This document shows positions 7,791 to 15,083 of a DNA stretch of 15,083 bases, in pieces; within the stretch, counting starts at the first letter, position 1; every line of letters starts with the position of its first letter. Under the pieces are notes generated by a model that saw only the letters and a program-made list of their open reading frames with translations, had not been told where the DNA came from and ran no database searches. Made by a program: the position numbers and the translations under genes. Source of the DNA: JACJYC01 sp964558465 (GTDB taxonomy: Bacteria > Bacteroidota > Bacteroidia > Chitinophagales > Saprospiraceae); assembly GCA_964558465.1 (NCBI GenBank), contig CAZLEF010000120.1, positions 1 to 15,083 of the forward strand. Direction: 5' to 3'.

Positions 7791-7828
7791 ACCGGAGCGG
7801 ATTTTAAAACTTTAAAATCCGCTCCGGT
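7791..7828. terminator. Bidirectional terminator, perfect 18-bp inverted repeat
   Basis: Bases 7791-7808 are the exact reverse complement of 7811-7828, with only AC between. The outer ten pairs are GC-rich (ACCGGAGCGG) and the inner eight AT-rich. It starts seven bases after the symporter stop and ends seven bases before the stop of the opposing DUF697 gene, the classic place for a shared two-way terminator. Confidence 0.85.
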
Positions 7829-7835
7829 AGGTTTA

Positions 7836-8516
7836 TTACACGCCGAATTTTTCAATCAGGCGCTGTTTCATCTGCAAAAATTCCTCGTCCGTGATGATGC
7901 CCTGATTTTTCAGGTCGCTGAGTTCTTTCAGCCTTGCGACAATTTCATCGGAACCCGCGGATGCAGGAGCAGGCGAAGGAGCAGGTTGTTCTGCCGGGGT
8001 TTCTTCTTTGCGCACCTGTTCTGCCATTTTTTTGCCTTTCTCGAATTTTTCCTTGTACACTTTTCTCAGGCGCTCCGCATCAAAATCGAGGACGGTACCG
8101 CCCATTTCGAAATGTTTTTTGAATACTTCGCCCAAGGCATAAGTGCTGGCGCCATTAAAAATGGATACCGCCACGCCGCCGATCAGGGTACCTACACCGG
8201 GGATCAGCTTTACCAGGCTGCGGGCGCCGGCTTTGGCCAGCGTAGAACTGGTCAGGGCGGTAACGATGGCTTTGCCCTGGGTTTCGGTAAAATCTTTTTC
8301 GTAGACCTTGCACAACTGGCGGATCATATCCAGTTGAACCGCACTGACGGCGAATATATCAGCGATGGGAATGGGAATCACCACACTCATACCCATCGAC
8401 CAGATCATATGGTTGCGGATAATGGAATCGGCATGTTTGGAACGTTCCTTGTTTGGACTGCTCATAATCGTATTTTTGATCGCTTTTCCTGCGTAGTTTA
8501 AAATTTGTTTTTTCAT
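7836..8516 (-). CDS. DUF697 membrane protein with C-terminal SHOCT domain
   Basis: From the ATG at 8516 the product has 226 residues. Residues about 30-160 match DUF697 (the domain also found in YcjF-like proteins): SIIRNHMIWSMGMSVVIPIP, AVSAVQLDMIRQL, TALTSSTLAKAGARSLVKLI, PGVGTLIGGVAVSIFNGAST. Two hydrophobic hairpins (about 39-60 and 103-125) suggest membrane attachment. A Pro/Ala/Glu linker (172-188) leads to a SHOCT domain (189-222, IVARLKELSDLKNQGIITDE), a small helical module usually at the C-terminus. Neither domain has an established biochemical role; DUF697 proteins are often linked with small GTPases or envelope stress. The frame stays open upstream to a TTG at 8573, but the ATG is preferred because the first 19 residues of the longer form do not resemble the family and would overlap the candidate promoter. 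The alpha-2-macroglobulin gene lies 211 bases upstream on the same strand. Confidence 0.85.
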   Translation of the reverse strand: MKKQILNYAGKAIKNTIMSSPNKERSKHADSIIRNHMIWSMGMSVVIPIPIADIFAVSAVQLDMIRQLCKVYEKDFTETQGKAIVTALTSSTLAKAGARSLVKLIPGVGTLIGGVAVSIFNGASTYALGEVFKKHFEMGGTVLDFDAERLRKVYKEKFEKGKKMAEQVRKEETPAEQPAPSPAPASAGSDEIVARLKELSDLKNQGIITDEEFLQMKQRLIEKFGV

Positions 8517-8538
8517 GGTCAAATACTTTGTTCCCCTG

Positions 8539-8546
8539 GCAAAATA
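8539..8546 (-). promoter_or_regulatory. Candidate -7 box (TATTTTGC) of the DUF697 gene
   Basis: On the minus strand TATTTTGC lies 22 bases before the ATG at 8516, the same spacing as the box before the symporter gene. It is one T short of TAnnTTTG. If real, the transcript would start inside the TTG-initiated longer frame and so supports the ATG start. Confidence 0.33.
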
Positions 8547-8644
8547 GCGCAGTGGCAGACAAAATTTTTCCAATATTACGCAATTTCCACCGGATTGCCA
8601 GCTTTTCTCGACAACTGCTGGTTAGGAAACGATGAAATGCTTTT

Positions 8645-8727
8645 GATTTGTTTATTTGTTTATTTGTTTATTCGTTGATTTGAGGGTCCAATCGAACCAA
8701 TCAAATCAATCGTATCAATCGTATCAA
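8645..8727 (-). repeat. Composite tandem-repeat element, left copy (downstream of the A2M gene)
   Basis: Read on the minus strand from the A2M stop codon: 9-base repeats GATTGATAC, GATTGATAC, GATTGATTT, GATTGGTTC, then a core containing GGACCCTC, then 8-base repeats ending AAATAAAC (three close copies at 8651-8674) and AAATCAA. Bases 8674-8696 are identical over 23 positions to 14979-15001 in opposite orientation. The core can fold as a small hairpin with a three-base loop (GGG/CCC) and one mismatch. The element fills most of the spacer before the DUF697 gene. Confidence 0.85.
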
Positions 8728-11700
8728 TTAATTGACCTTCACCCGTTCCCCTGCAGAATGACTGCTGAACTCGGGGGCGTACATGCACTGAATACTCGAG
8801 ATCCCGTTGGAGAAATCACCGCGGTGTACGACCCGCAGCGGGTATTCAAATATATAAGTACCTTTGCGCAGGTAGTCGAAAAAGAAGTTGGTGGCAGCGT
8901 CGCCCGGGCTTTCATAATAACCCATACCGCCCTGCCATTTATAGCGACTTAACGTTTCGATGGGTTCCAGGCCGCTTGCCCGCATGTCTTTGAGGTGGAC
9001 GTATTCCATGTCCCGATCGACCCGCAATTCCAGGCGCACTTTCAACTTATCCCCCGGATGCAGATCATCCGCCGATTTGATGGCGACCAGAACCGGGCCC
9101 TTGTCGCCCGGTTTTTCAACATACAGGGTTTTCTTCAGGCTCAATGGCGTTTCCCGGAAGGTTTTGATCTTGTCCAGATCTTCAAAGTATTGCCAGAAGA
9201 GAGCGCCCCAGGCGACGGTTTTATTCGGATTTTTTACTTTGACGGACGCCAGGCTGGGGCTTACAGCCTCAGCTTTCCAGCCGGTCTTGAAATACCCGGT
9301 CCCTGCTTTGGCCTGGGATTGGGCTTTTGCGATTTGGCCGGCGATGGCCTTGGATTTTTGATCCGGAAACTGGATCTTGAGCGGTTTGACGGGCAAAAGC
9401 CAGTTGTCGCCGTAAGATAACAGCGCATACACTGCCGCCGCGGTTGCCTTGGTGGTTGCCCAATGGTTCGTTTGTTTGTTTTTCAGCAGCCAGACCTTCA
9501 GGTCGTCCACCGCTTTTTCGTCCTTGGCCACTTCTGCGAACACCTCGATCAGGGTGGAATGGGTTTCAATCGGCAATTCATACCAGAACCATCCCGTGTC
9601 GTACTTCCAATACATGCCGAGTTCAGGGTTGTTGAGGGCCCTTTCCCGCAGAGACCGCACAATAGACTGGGCGTCCTGGGTTTTATGCCGGCGATCCAGC
9701 GAAAGTGCCAGCAGGGCTTGTTCATAGAGGCCGCGTTTGTTCCAGAACCGGCCGGCCTGGTCCAGGTAATACCCGGTGATCATTTCCAACTCTTCGGTCA
9801 GCGGGTATTCGAAAAAAGAACGGGCGTAAAGATAATGGACGGCTAACTGGTTGAGGTGGTCGTCTTCCCATTTGGCTTCGCCTTTTTGAACGAGCTTTTC
9901 CAGCTCTTTGTAATGTTTGATCAACTCGCCGTCAATAAACCCGATGGCCTTTTCGGCAATAAAATCCGCCTGGGTGGTTTCTTCGGCCCGGAGTACGCCC
10001 AGGGCTTTCAAGTGTCCCAATCCCTCCACCATATACTGGGTAATGTACCAACTGTCGCGCCCGCCCGGGAACCATGAAAATCCGCCGTTTGGCGATTGGC
10101 GCTCTACGAGTTTTGCCAGGGTGGCCTGTTGTTCCTGGGCCATCCGGGCAAGGTCAAACAAAAGGGCAATATTTTTTTGTTGTTCTTCTTCGGATTGGGC
10201 GTTGCGCAGCCAGGGCGTCTCGGTCAGGAGGATGTTTTTGATCTCCTGGTTCATGCTCAGCGGGTTTTGAAGGCCGCCTTCACTTTTCCATTTTTCAAAA
10301 ATATCCTTGATGGAAGGGTGTTGATTGACCACCGAGGTTGCCAGTGCGTTGGCATAAAAACGGTTGAAAATCTGTTCGCTGCATTCGTGCGGATAGTCCA
10401 TCAGGTAAGGCAGCGCCTGCACCGCGTACCACGCCGGATTGGAGGTGAATTCCAGGGTAAGACCGTGGTGTTGCAGGGTCATGGACCGGTTTTCTTTCAG
10501 GCCTTGCAGGGTAAAAGTTTTGGTCTGTTTGCCGCGTATGGGCAACGGGAGGGATTCCGTAACCAACATGCGGTTGGTCAGCACCGGCATCGGCGCTTCC
10601 TCGCCGTCGGCAAAGGCCCCGGACTGGGCGGTCACCCGGTATAATACGGCGCTGGTCAGGCCATTTGGAATAGTCAAAGTCCACGCCAGCGGCGCCGATT
10701 GGCCCGCCTCCGTTGAAAAACTGACCTCCGGTTTGGTCAATCCGAATTTGGCGCTCAGCGGTTGCATGCTCAGGGCGTCCAGGATTTCAAGCCGCGCGGC
10801 GCCTGCCAGGGGTTTATCGGATAAATTGCTGACTTTGGCCGTCCATTCGATCCGGTCGCCTTCGCGCAGGAAACGCGGCGGATTGGGTAGCACCATCAGG
10901 TCTTTCTGTGTGACCACGGTGCGCTCTGCCAGGCCGAATTTAAGGTCTTTGGTATGGGAGAAAGCGAGGAATTTCCAGCGGGTCAGCGCCTCGTTCATTT
11001 TGAACCGGATGAGGATATCTCCGTTGGCGTCGGTGGTGAGTTGCGGGTAGAAAAAAACGGTCTCATTCAGGTTTTTGCGGACTGGAAAGGACCCTTCTCC
11101 GGTTTCTATATCTTCTTCTCCGAAGGCGGCCATATTGGAATCGGCCATCACTTTATATGCCGCCATGTCTCCTGGAACGGGCGGCGGCGGCGGCGGCACA
11201 CCGGCGCTGGTCTCCATATCGGCTGCCATTGCCCTCAGGTACATCCTTTGCGGGTAATAACCGTAACCCGGGCTGACATCAAACCAGTTGAGGCTGCGGT
11301 AGTTCCGGAGCGGCAGGTCAAACGGAGGGGCTACCGGGTAATTGATCCAGTCAAAATAATTGACGCTGCCGGACAAGTGGTCCCAATTCACAAAACTGTA
11401 CCGGCCGGGGTAGTGGTCGAACGACCAGTTATTGCTTTGGAAGGCATCCAGGGAAGCATCATACATGGCGGCGACCAATTCGGCGCTTACTTTTTCCTTA
11501 TCAGGGCCGCTGATCCTGAGCCGCCATTCCTCTTCCTGACCGGGCAGTAATTTATCCCGGAAGGTTTCAAAGGTGATGGTGAGTTTTTTGTTCGACCAGG
11601 GAATCTGAATATACCGGATATCATTAAATACCCGGTTTTGCCATTGGACGAGGGTATTTACCTGGATGCCGCCGCGGTCTTCTTCCGCAACCGTATAAAG

Positions 11701-14700
11701 GGCGCTGTTTTCGGTGTCCAGCCGGATCCATTTTTCCAGGCGGCGCCCGGGGTCCCGGTCGATGATATAAAACAGGTGAACCGGAACAACCTGGGGCCTC
11801 CCGAAGGCAAGCTGGATTTGCTCTCCGGGCTCATAAACTTCTTTTAAAGACATCGGAGCGAACAACAGATCGGGCGGTAATTCTCCAGTATTCAAACCAT
11901 ACAGGGTGATTTTTTGCTCCACGACAATTTCTTCGCCTGTGGGGTCGGTCGTGGAAAAACGGATCCAGTAATGACCGGCGGCCCAACCTGATGCGTTCAG
12001 GGTCAGGGAATCAGCGGCGCCGGTGTCGATATCGGCTGCGAACACTTGTTCCAGCCGGGGCCAGTTGTGCGGCTCGTGTTCGTTCTGGTAGGGCATCAAA
12101 GGGAATGCGGCGGCAAATTCCGGTTGGGATAAAACCGGCATATCCGGCGTGGCCCAGTTGCGGGTCACAAACGGATGTCCGGGGCCTTTTAACCGGTGGA
12201 TGCTCAATTTGCCCTTGGCCGGCTGTTTCCGGTCGTCGAGATTTGTGACCTTTATACCCATGCTGAGCGGCAGGGCTTTATCCCAGGTTTCGGGGCTTTC
12301 AACTGTGGCGACCAGGCCGAGATAACCCAATTGAACGCTGCCTTCCGCCGTATGGGTTTCCCCGGTAATGTCCACTACTTCGACATACGCCGTAAAGTGG
12401 AATGCCGGTTTTTGGTCCCGGGCAACGGTTCTGTCGGGTAAGGCAGTGAACCGAAATTCAAAACCACCTTCCTTGCCGGTGATGGTTTCGCCCCGGCTGA
12501 TCTCCATGCTTTCGCCTGTGTAACCCGGGTATTTCCACCACGGCGCCCAGGGGAACCGGACTTCGCGCACCACGCGGTATCGCACCACAGCCCCGTCGAT
12601 ATTGCTGCCGGCATAAGCTTTGGCCTGACCGGTCATGATCACCTCCTGGTCGAGGGCATAGGCCTTTTCCACCGGATTGAGTTTGACTTCAAATTTGGGA
12701 CGTTTGTATTCTTCCACCTGGAAACCGTGATAACTCTCACCTATATCCGAGCGAAGGCTCATCTGGCCCAACAAACCCGCGGAAGGGGCCTGGAAGGTAC
12801 CGGAAATGGTACCATATTCGTTCGACTTCAGGTCGAGGCTGGCGACTTCCTGGCCGTTCACGTCCTGCAAAAAAACCTTTACCCGTCTTCCCGCCAGGAT
12901 GGAAGGCAAGCCCTCCTTGTTTTTTTTGAGCAGGACCCCTTTAAAATAGACGGTCTGCCCTGGCCTGTAGATCTGCCGGTCCAGAAAAAAGTGGGTGAAT
13001 TCTTCCTGGGTCATTTCGGTATTTTCCGGAATGCCGTAATGATAAAAGGTCCGGTTTGTTTCAAAGGATTCGGCGCCTTTTGTAAATAAAACCCTGTAAG
13101 AAACCTCCTGACCCACTTCCACCTCCACAAGGCCATTGGCGTCGGTATAGGCTTCTTTCAGTTTTATGTCTTCCTGGGCGCCCGTTCCCCTGTTGTACTG
13201 GATGCTGAAAAATTCAGCCTTGACCCTGCTTTCCGGCTCGCCGGTTTTTCGGCTGACGACGAGGAACCGCTCCCGTCCTCCGGTGTAATTGCCGTCGTAA
13301 AAGGCGTTTAAATTGGAAATTCCGAACGGGATCCTGGCCACACGCGTGGATTTGGAAGCAAAATCGGCGTTGTTGGCGGTCAGGAGCAGGTATTTGCCCG
13401 AAGTCAGGGCAGGAATGGCGATCTCAGTCTTGTGGAATTGAAAATCGCCGGGGTTCGTAAAATTTTGGCGCCATTCCTTCAAGGCAGGCAAACCTGCGTA
13501 GAAGGCCTGCAATTGTTCGTATTCAACCTTGTTTATGGTTTCGTTGTCCGGGGTTTTCACCACCCGGAACCACAAATGGGGGACATTCCGGTAGGTAATG
13601 GCTGCCAGAACGGGCTGGCCTGAAATACTGTGTTCTTCCACCTGCAATTCAAATTCATCCCGTTTGATATCTGAGATCAACAGCGCACAGGCATTAGCGC
13701 CGTAGGAGCCCGGAAAACGCCGGATGCCTTCCTCACACCATTTCACTGCTTCTTTACGGTACCAGCGGACGGGGCTTTCGACACCGGCCTCATAAGCGCC
13801 GGCCTTTTCATTGTACCAGCCGGCGAGGTGGTGGCAGGCCTCCGCGCTGGAGGGGTGTTTTTCATACGTTTTGATGATCAGTTCGAGCGCTTGCCGGTAC
13901 AGTTCGTCTTTCTCCGGAAGCACACTGTTCCGGTAGACAAAACCGAGCCGGATGAGGTCGGCGTCGAGCATGGCTTTGGGATCGGGGTCGGCGAGGTGGC
14001 GACGGATCAGGTCCTGCAACAGTGAAAGGGCCTGGAGGTGGAAGGAGGCGGTATCCCGGTTTTCGAGCCGGAGTCGGACAAATTCCTTTGCCGGGCTGAA
14101 ATAGGCAGCCTGGTCCAGGTAAAAACGGTAGGCCGGGGCCCTCAGGTAGGTCTGTTCGTTCGTGAAATGTTCGACAGCGCGGTGGGCGAGGAAATCGTAA
14201 AGGGTTGGGCGCAGGTCGGCGGACCCTTCTCCCCCAACGGTTATGGCGTCAAAAAGGCCGATTTCCAGTTGGGAAAGCCGGTCATCCTGCAGGGAAGCCT
14301 GGTAATACCGGGTACTTTCCTTGATGAGTTTCCCGATTGTCCAGGTTCCGGGGTCTTCATCGGTTTCTTCAGCCAGTTCGGTCCGGTCGCGGAAACTCCA
14401 GTAGCGGCTTTGCAGGTAGCTGAAATAGAATTCCCCGAGCATGGACCTCAGGACCAGATTCACCGGGAAAGTCGCGGTCTTTTCTTCAGTCCGCAGTTGT
14501 TGCATGATCCGGACGGAGTTGTCCTCTTCGCCCAGTTGGGATTCAAATTTGGCAAGGTAGGTAATGGTTTTGATCACCTGGGCCGGGTTGTTCTCCCGGA
14601 TCGCGCGTTGGTGAAGCGGTCTGACCAGTTCCAGGGCAGATTGGGGGAGTCCCTCATTTTCCAAAGAATCGATCTGGCGCCATTCCGCCTCATAAAGGGC

Positions 14701-14799
14701 CTTCGAAAAATTGGGCATCGAAGAAGGATTTTGGGCATTTAAAACGGACAAAGAGCCGCAGAGCAGCCATAGTGTCCATGCACTTGTTTTCATCATCAT
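8728..14799 (-). CDS. Alpha-2-macroglobulin family protein (periplasmic protease trap)
   Basis: This 2,023-residue protein probably traps proteases in the periplasm or outside the cell. Residues 1-22 are a signal peptide (cleavage after LNA); its Cys14 is not in a lipobox, so it is not a lipoprotein like E. coli YfhM. Residues about 30-385 are a helical, TPR-like region. Macroglobulin domains follow, with a clear MG2 (A2M_N) at about 604-695 (FFLDRQIYRPGQTVYFKGVL). A Pro-rich low-complexity stretch at about 1186-1240 is the best bait-region candidate. The A2M core domain runs at about 1243-1335 (FFYPQLTTDANGD), the thioester motif C1473-S-E-Q1476 opens the alpha/alpha-toroid thioester domain (about 1440-1790), and the bacterial C-terminal MG10 domain ends the protein (about 1885-2020). 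Three ATG codons in a row start the frame; which one is used cannot be told. No pbpC partner is seen in the window; upstream sequence is cut off. Confidence 0.93.
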   Translation of the reverse strand: MMMKTSAWTLWLLCGSLSVLNAQNPSSMPNFSKALYEAEWRQIDSLENEGLPQSALELVRPLHQRAIRENNPAQVIKTITYLAKFESQLGEEDNSVRIMQQLRTEEKTATFPVNLVLRSMLGEFYFSYLQSRYWSFRDRTELAEETDEDPGTWTIGKLIKESTRYYQASLQDDRLSQLEIGLFDAITVGGEGSADLRPTLYDFLAHRAVEHFTNEQTYLRAPAYRFYLDQAAYFSPAKEFVRLRLENRDTASFHLQALSLLQDLIRRHLADPDPKAMLDADLIRLGFVYRNSVLPEKDELYRQALELIIKTYEKHPSSAEACHHLAGWYNEKAGAYEAGVESPVRWYRKEAVKWCEEGIRRFPGSYGANACALLISDIKRDEFELQVEEHSISGQPVLAAITYRNVPHLWFRVVKTPDNETINKVEYEQLQAFYAGLPALKEWRQNFTNPGDFQFHKTEIAIPALTSGKYLLLTANNADFASKSTRVARIPFGISNLNAFYDGNYTGGRERFLVVSRKTGEPESRVKAEFFSIQYNRGTGAQEDIKLKEAYTDANGLVEVEVGQEVSYRVLFTKGAESFETNRTFYHYGIPENTEMTQEEFTHFFLDRQIYRPGQTVYFKGVLLKKNKEGLPSILAGRRVKVFLQDVNGQEVASLDLKSNEYGTISGTFQAPSAGLLGQMSLRSDIGESYHGFQVEEYKRPKFEVKLNPVEKAYALDQEVIMTGQAKAYAGSNIDGAVVRYRVVREVRFPWAPWWKYPGYTGESMEISRGETITGKEGGFEFRFTALPDRTVARDQKPAFHFTAYVEVVDITGETHTAEGSVQLGYLGLVATVESPETWDKALPLSMGIKVTNLDDRKQPAKGKLSIHRLKGPGHPFVTRNWATPDMPVLSQPEFAAAFPLMPYQNEHEPHNWPRLEQVFAADIDTGAADSLTLNASGWAAGHYWIRFSTTDPTGEEIVVEQKITLYGLNTGELPPDLLFAPMSLKEVYEPGEQIQLAFGRPQVVPVHLFYIIDRDPGRRLEKWIRLDTENSALYTVAEEDRGGIQVNTLVQWQNRVFNDIRYIQIPWSNKKLTITFETFRDKLLPGQEEEWRLRISGPDKEKVSAELVAAMYDASLDAFQSNNWSFDHYPGRYSFVNWDHLSGSVNYFDWINYPVAPPFDLPLRNYRSLNWFDVSPGYGYYPQRMYLRAMAADMETSAGVPPPPPPVPGDMAAYKVMADSNMAAFGEEDIETGEGSFPVRKNLNETVFFYPQLTTDANGDILIRFKMNEALTRWKFLAFSHTKDLKFGLAERTVVTQKDLMVLPNPPRFLREGDRIEWTAKVSNLSDKPLAGAARLEILDALSMQPLSAKFGLTKPEVSFSTEAGQSAPLAWTLTIPNGLTSAVLYRVTAQSGAFADGEEAPMPVLTNRMLVTESLPLPIRGKQTKTFTLQGLKENRSMTLQHHGLTLEFTSNPAWYAVQALPYLMDYPHECSEQIFNRFYANALATSVVNQHPSIKDIFEKWKSEGGLQNPLSMNQEIKNILLTETPWLRNAQSEEEQQKNIALLFDLARMAQEQQATLAKLVERQSPNGGFSWFPGGRDSWYITQYMVEGLGHLKALGVLRAEETTQADFIAEKAIGFIDGELIKHYKELEKLVQKGEAKWEDDHLNQLAVHYLYARSFFEYPLTEELEMITGYYLDQAGRFWNKRGLYEQALLALSLDRRHKTQDAQSIVRSLRERALNNPELGMYWKYDTGWFWYELPIETHSTLIEVFAEVAKDEKAVDDLKVWLLKNKQTNHWATTKATAAAVYALLSYGDNWLLPVKPLKIQFPDQKSKAIAGQIAKAQSQAKAGTGYFKTGWKAEAVSPSLASVKVKNPNKTVAWGALFWQYFEDLDKIKTFRETPLSLKKTLYVEKPGDKGPVLVAIKSADDLHPGDKLKVRLELRVDRDMEYVHLKDMRASGLEPIETLSRYKWQGGMGYYESPGDAATNFFFDYLRKGTYIFEYPLRVVHRGDFSNGISSIQCMYAPEFSSHSAGERVKVN

Positions 14800-14908
14800 G
14801 GTCTGGAGTGGATGGATATGTTAAATTAACAGCTAAGATGCGGAAAAAAGTATGAATGGTGGGGAAATTGTTTTAATGGTTGAGGGGTTTGGGGTTTGGG
14901 ATTGTTTG

Positions 14909-15083
14909 GATTGGTTCGATTGATACGATTGATTCGATTGGGTTCGATTGATTCGATTGATTCGATTGATTCGATTGATTCGATTGGACCCTCAAATCAA
15001 CAAATCAACAAATCAACAAATCAACAAATCAACGAATCAACGACTCAACGAATCAACAAAACAACAAAAAAACAAATCAACAA
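14909..15083 (+). repeat. Composite tandem-repeat element, right copy (upstream of the A2M gene)
   Basis: On the plus strand, 9-base units of the GATTGATNC type run from 14909 to 14987, with five perfect-phase copies of TTCGATTGA (last one TTCGATTGG) at 14943-14987. The core GGACCCTC follows at 14986-14993. Then 8-base units start at 14994: five AAATCAAC, then GAATCAAC, GACTCAAC, GAATCAAC, AAAACAAC, AAAAAAAC and AAATCAAC up to 15081, running off the window edge. It is the inverted counterpart of 8645-8727; both copies have the 9-base units on the side of the A2M gene. The region 14800-14908 between start codon and array must hold the A2M promoter; no clear TAnnTTTG box is seen there. Confidence 0.88.

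Noticed and set aside
8517..8573. Longer DUF697 product starting at TTG 8573
   Set aside because: The 19 extra residues are not family-like, the start is a rare TTG, and the candidate promoter box lies inside this stretch; an ATG at 8516 starts a natural N-terminus.
14038..14742. Long open frames on the plus strand opposite the A2M gene, such as this one of 234 codons
   Set aside because: They mirror the codon structure of the A2M gene, lack domains, and overlap its conserved coding sequence.
14909..15083. CRISPR array
   Set aside because: The units are 8 and 9 bases long and directly adjacent without spacers, and no cas gene is present, so this is a simple tandem repeat.
1..15083. tRNA, rRNA or other structured RNA genes
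   Set aside because: No cloverleaf, rRNA-conserved stretch or known ncRNA signature was seen in any of the spacers.

Overview
The window looks like a chromosomal piece of a Bacteroidota bacterium, probably a Saprospiria-type one (Lewinella/Haliscomenobacter-like). The reasons are the kinds of genes present (a four-helix-bundle IVS-type protein, a very large secreted BNR/Asp-box protein, a 2,000-residue alpha-2-macroglobulin with a CSEQ thioester motif, a TPR-containing membrane cyclase), the lack of clear Shine-Dalgarno sequences before the genes, and long AT-rich intergenic spacers filled with simple repeats. The lineage is an inference; there is no rRNA or other marker gene.

Layout from left to right: the 3' end of a four-helix-bundle protein gene (+), convergent with a membrane-bound class III nucleotidyl cyclase (-). 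Then comes an 850-base spacer (1858-2707) with no convincing intact gene but with degraded coding-like fragments, a GC-rich hairpin and a repeat patch. Next are two co-directional + genes: a secreted beta-propeller (VPS10/sortilin-like, Asp-box) protein and a sodium:solute symporter. A perfect 18-bp inverted repeat at 7791-7828 closes this unit and also serves the opposing - strand genes: a DUF697-SHOCT membrane protein and, upstream of it, the 6.1-kb alpha-2-macroglobulin gene.

The genes do not form one recognisable pathway. They share a cell-envelope theme: a periplasmic sensor feeding a cytoplasmic cyclase, a secreted propeller next to a solute importer, a membrane DUF697 protein, and a periplasmic protease trap.

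The most unusual structure is non-coding. The alpha-2-macroglobulin gene is bracketed by an inverted pair of composite tandem-repeat elements. Each consists of 9-base GATTGATNC-type repeats on the gene side, a shared core around GGACCCTC (23 identical bases in both copies), and 8-base AAATCAAC/AAATAAAC repeats on the outer side. The left copy begins at the stop codon of the gene; the right copy lies about 110 bases upstream of its start and runs off the window. Other spacers carry different short repeats (ATCAATC, ATTGATAATTGAC-like, GTTTCATGGTT), so repeat-rich spacers seem to be a habit of this genome.
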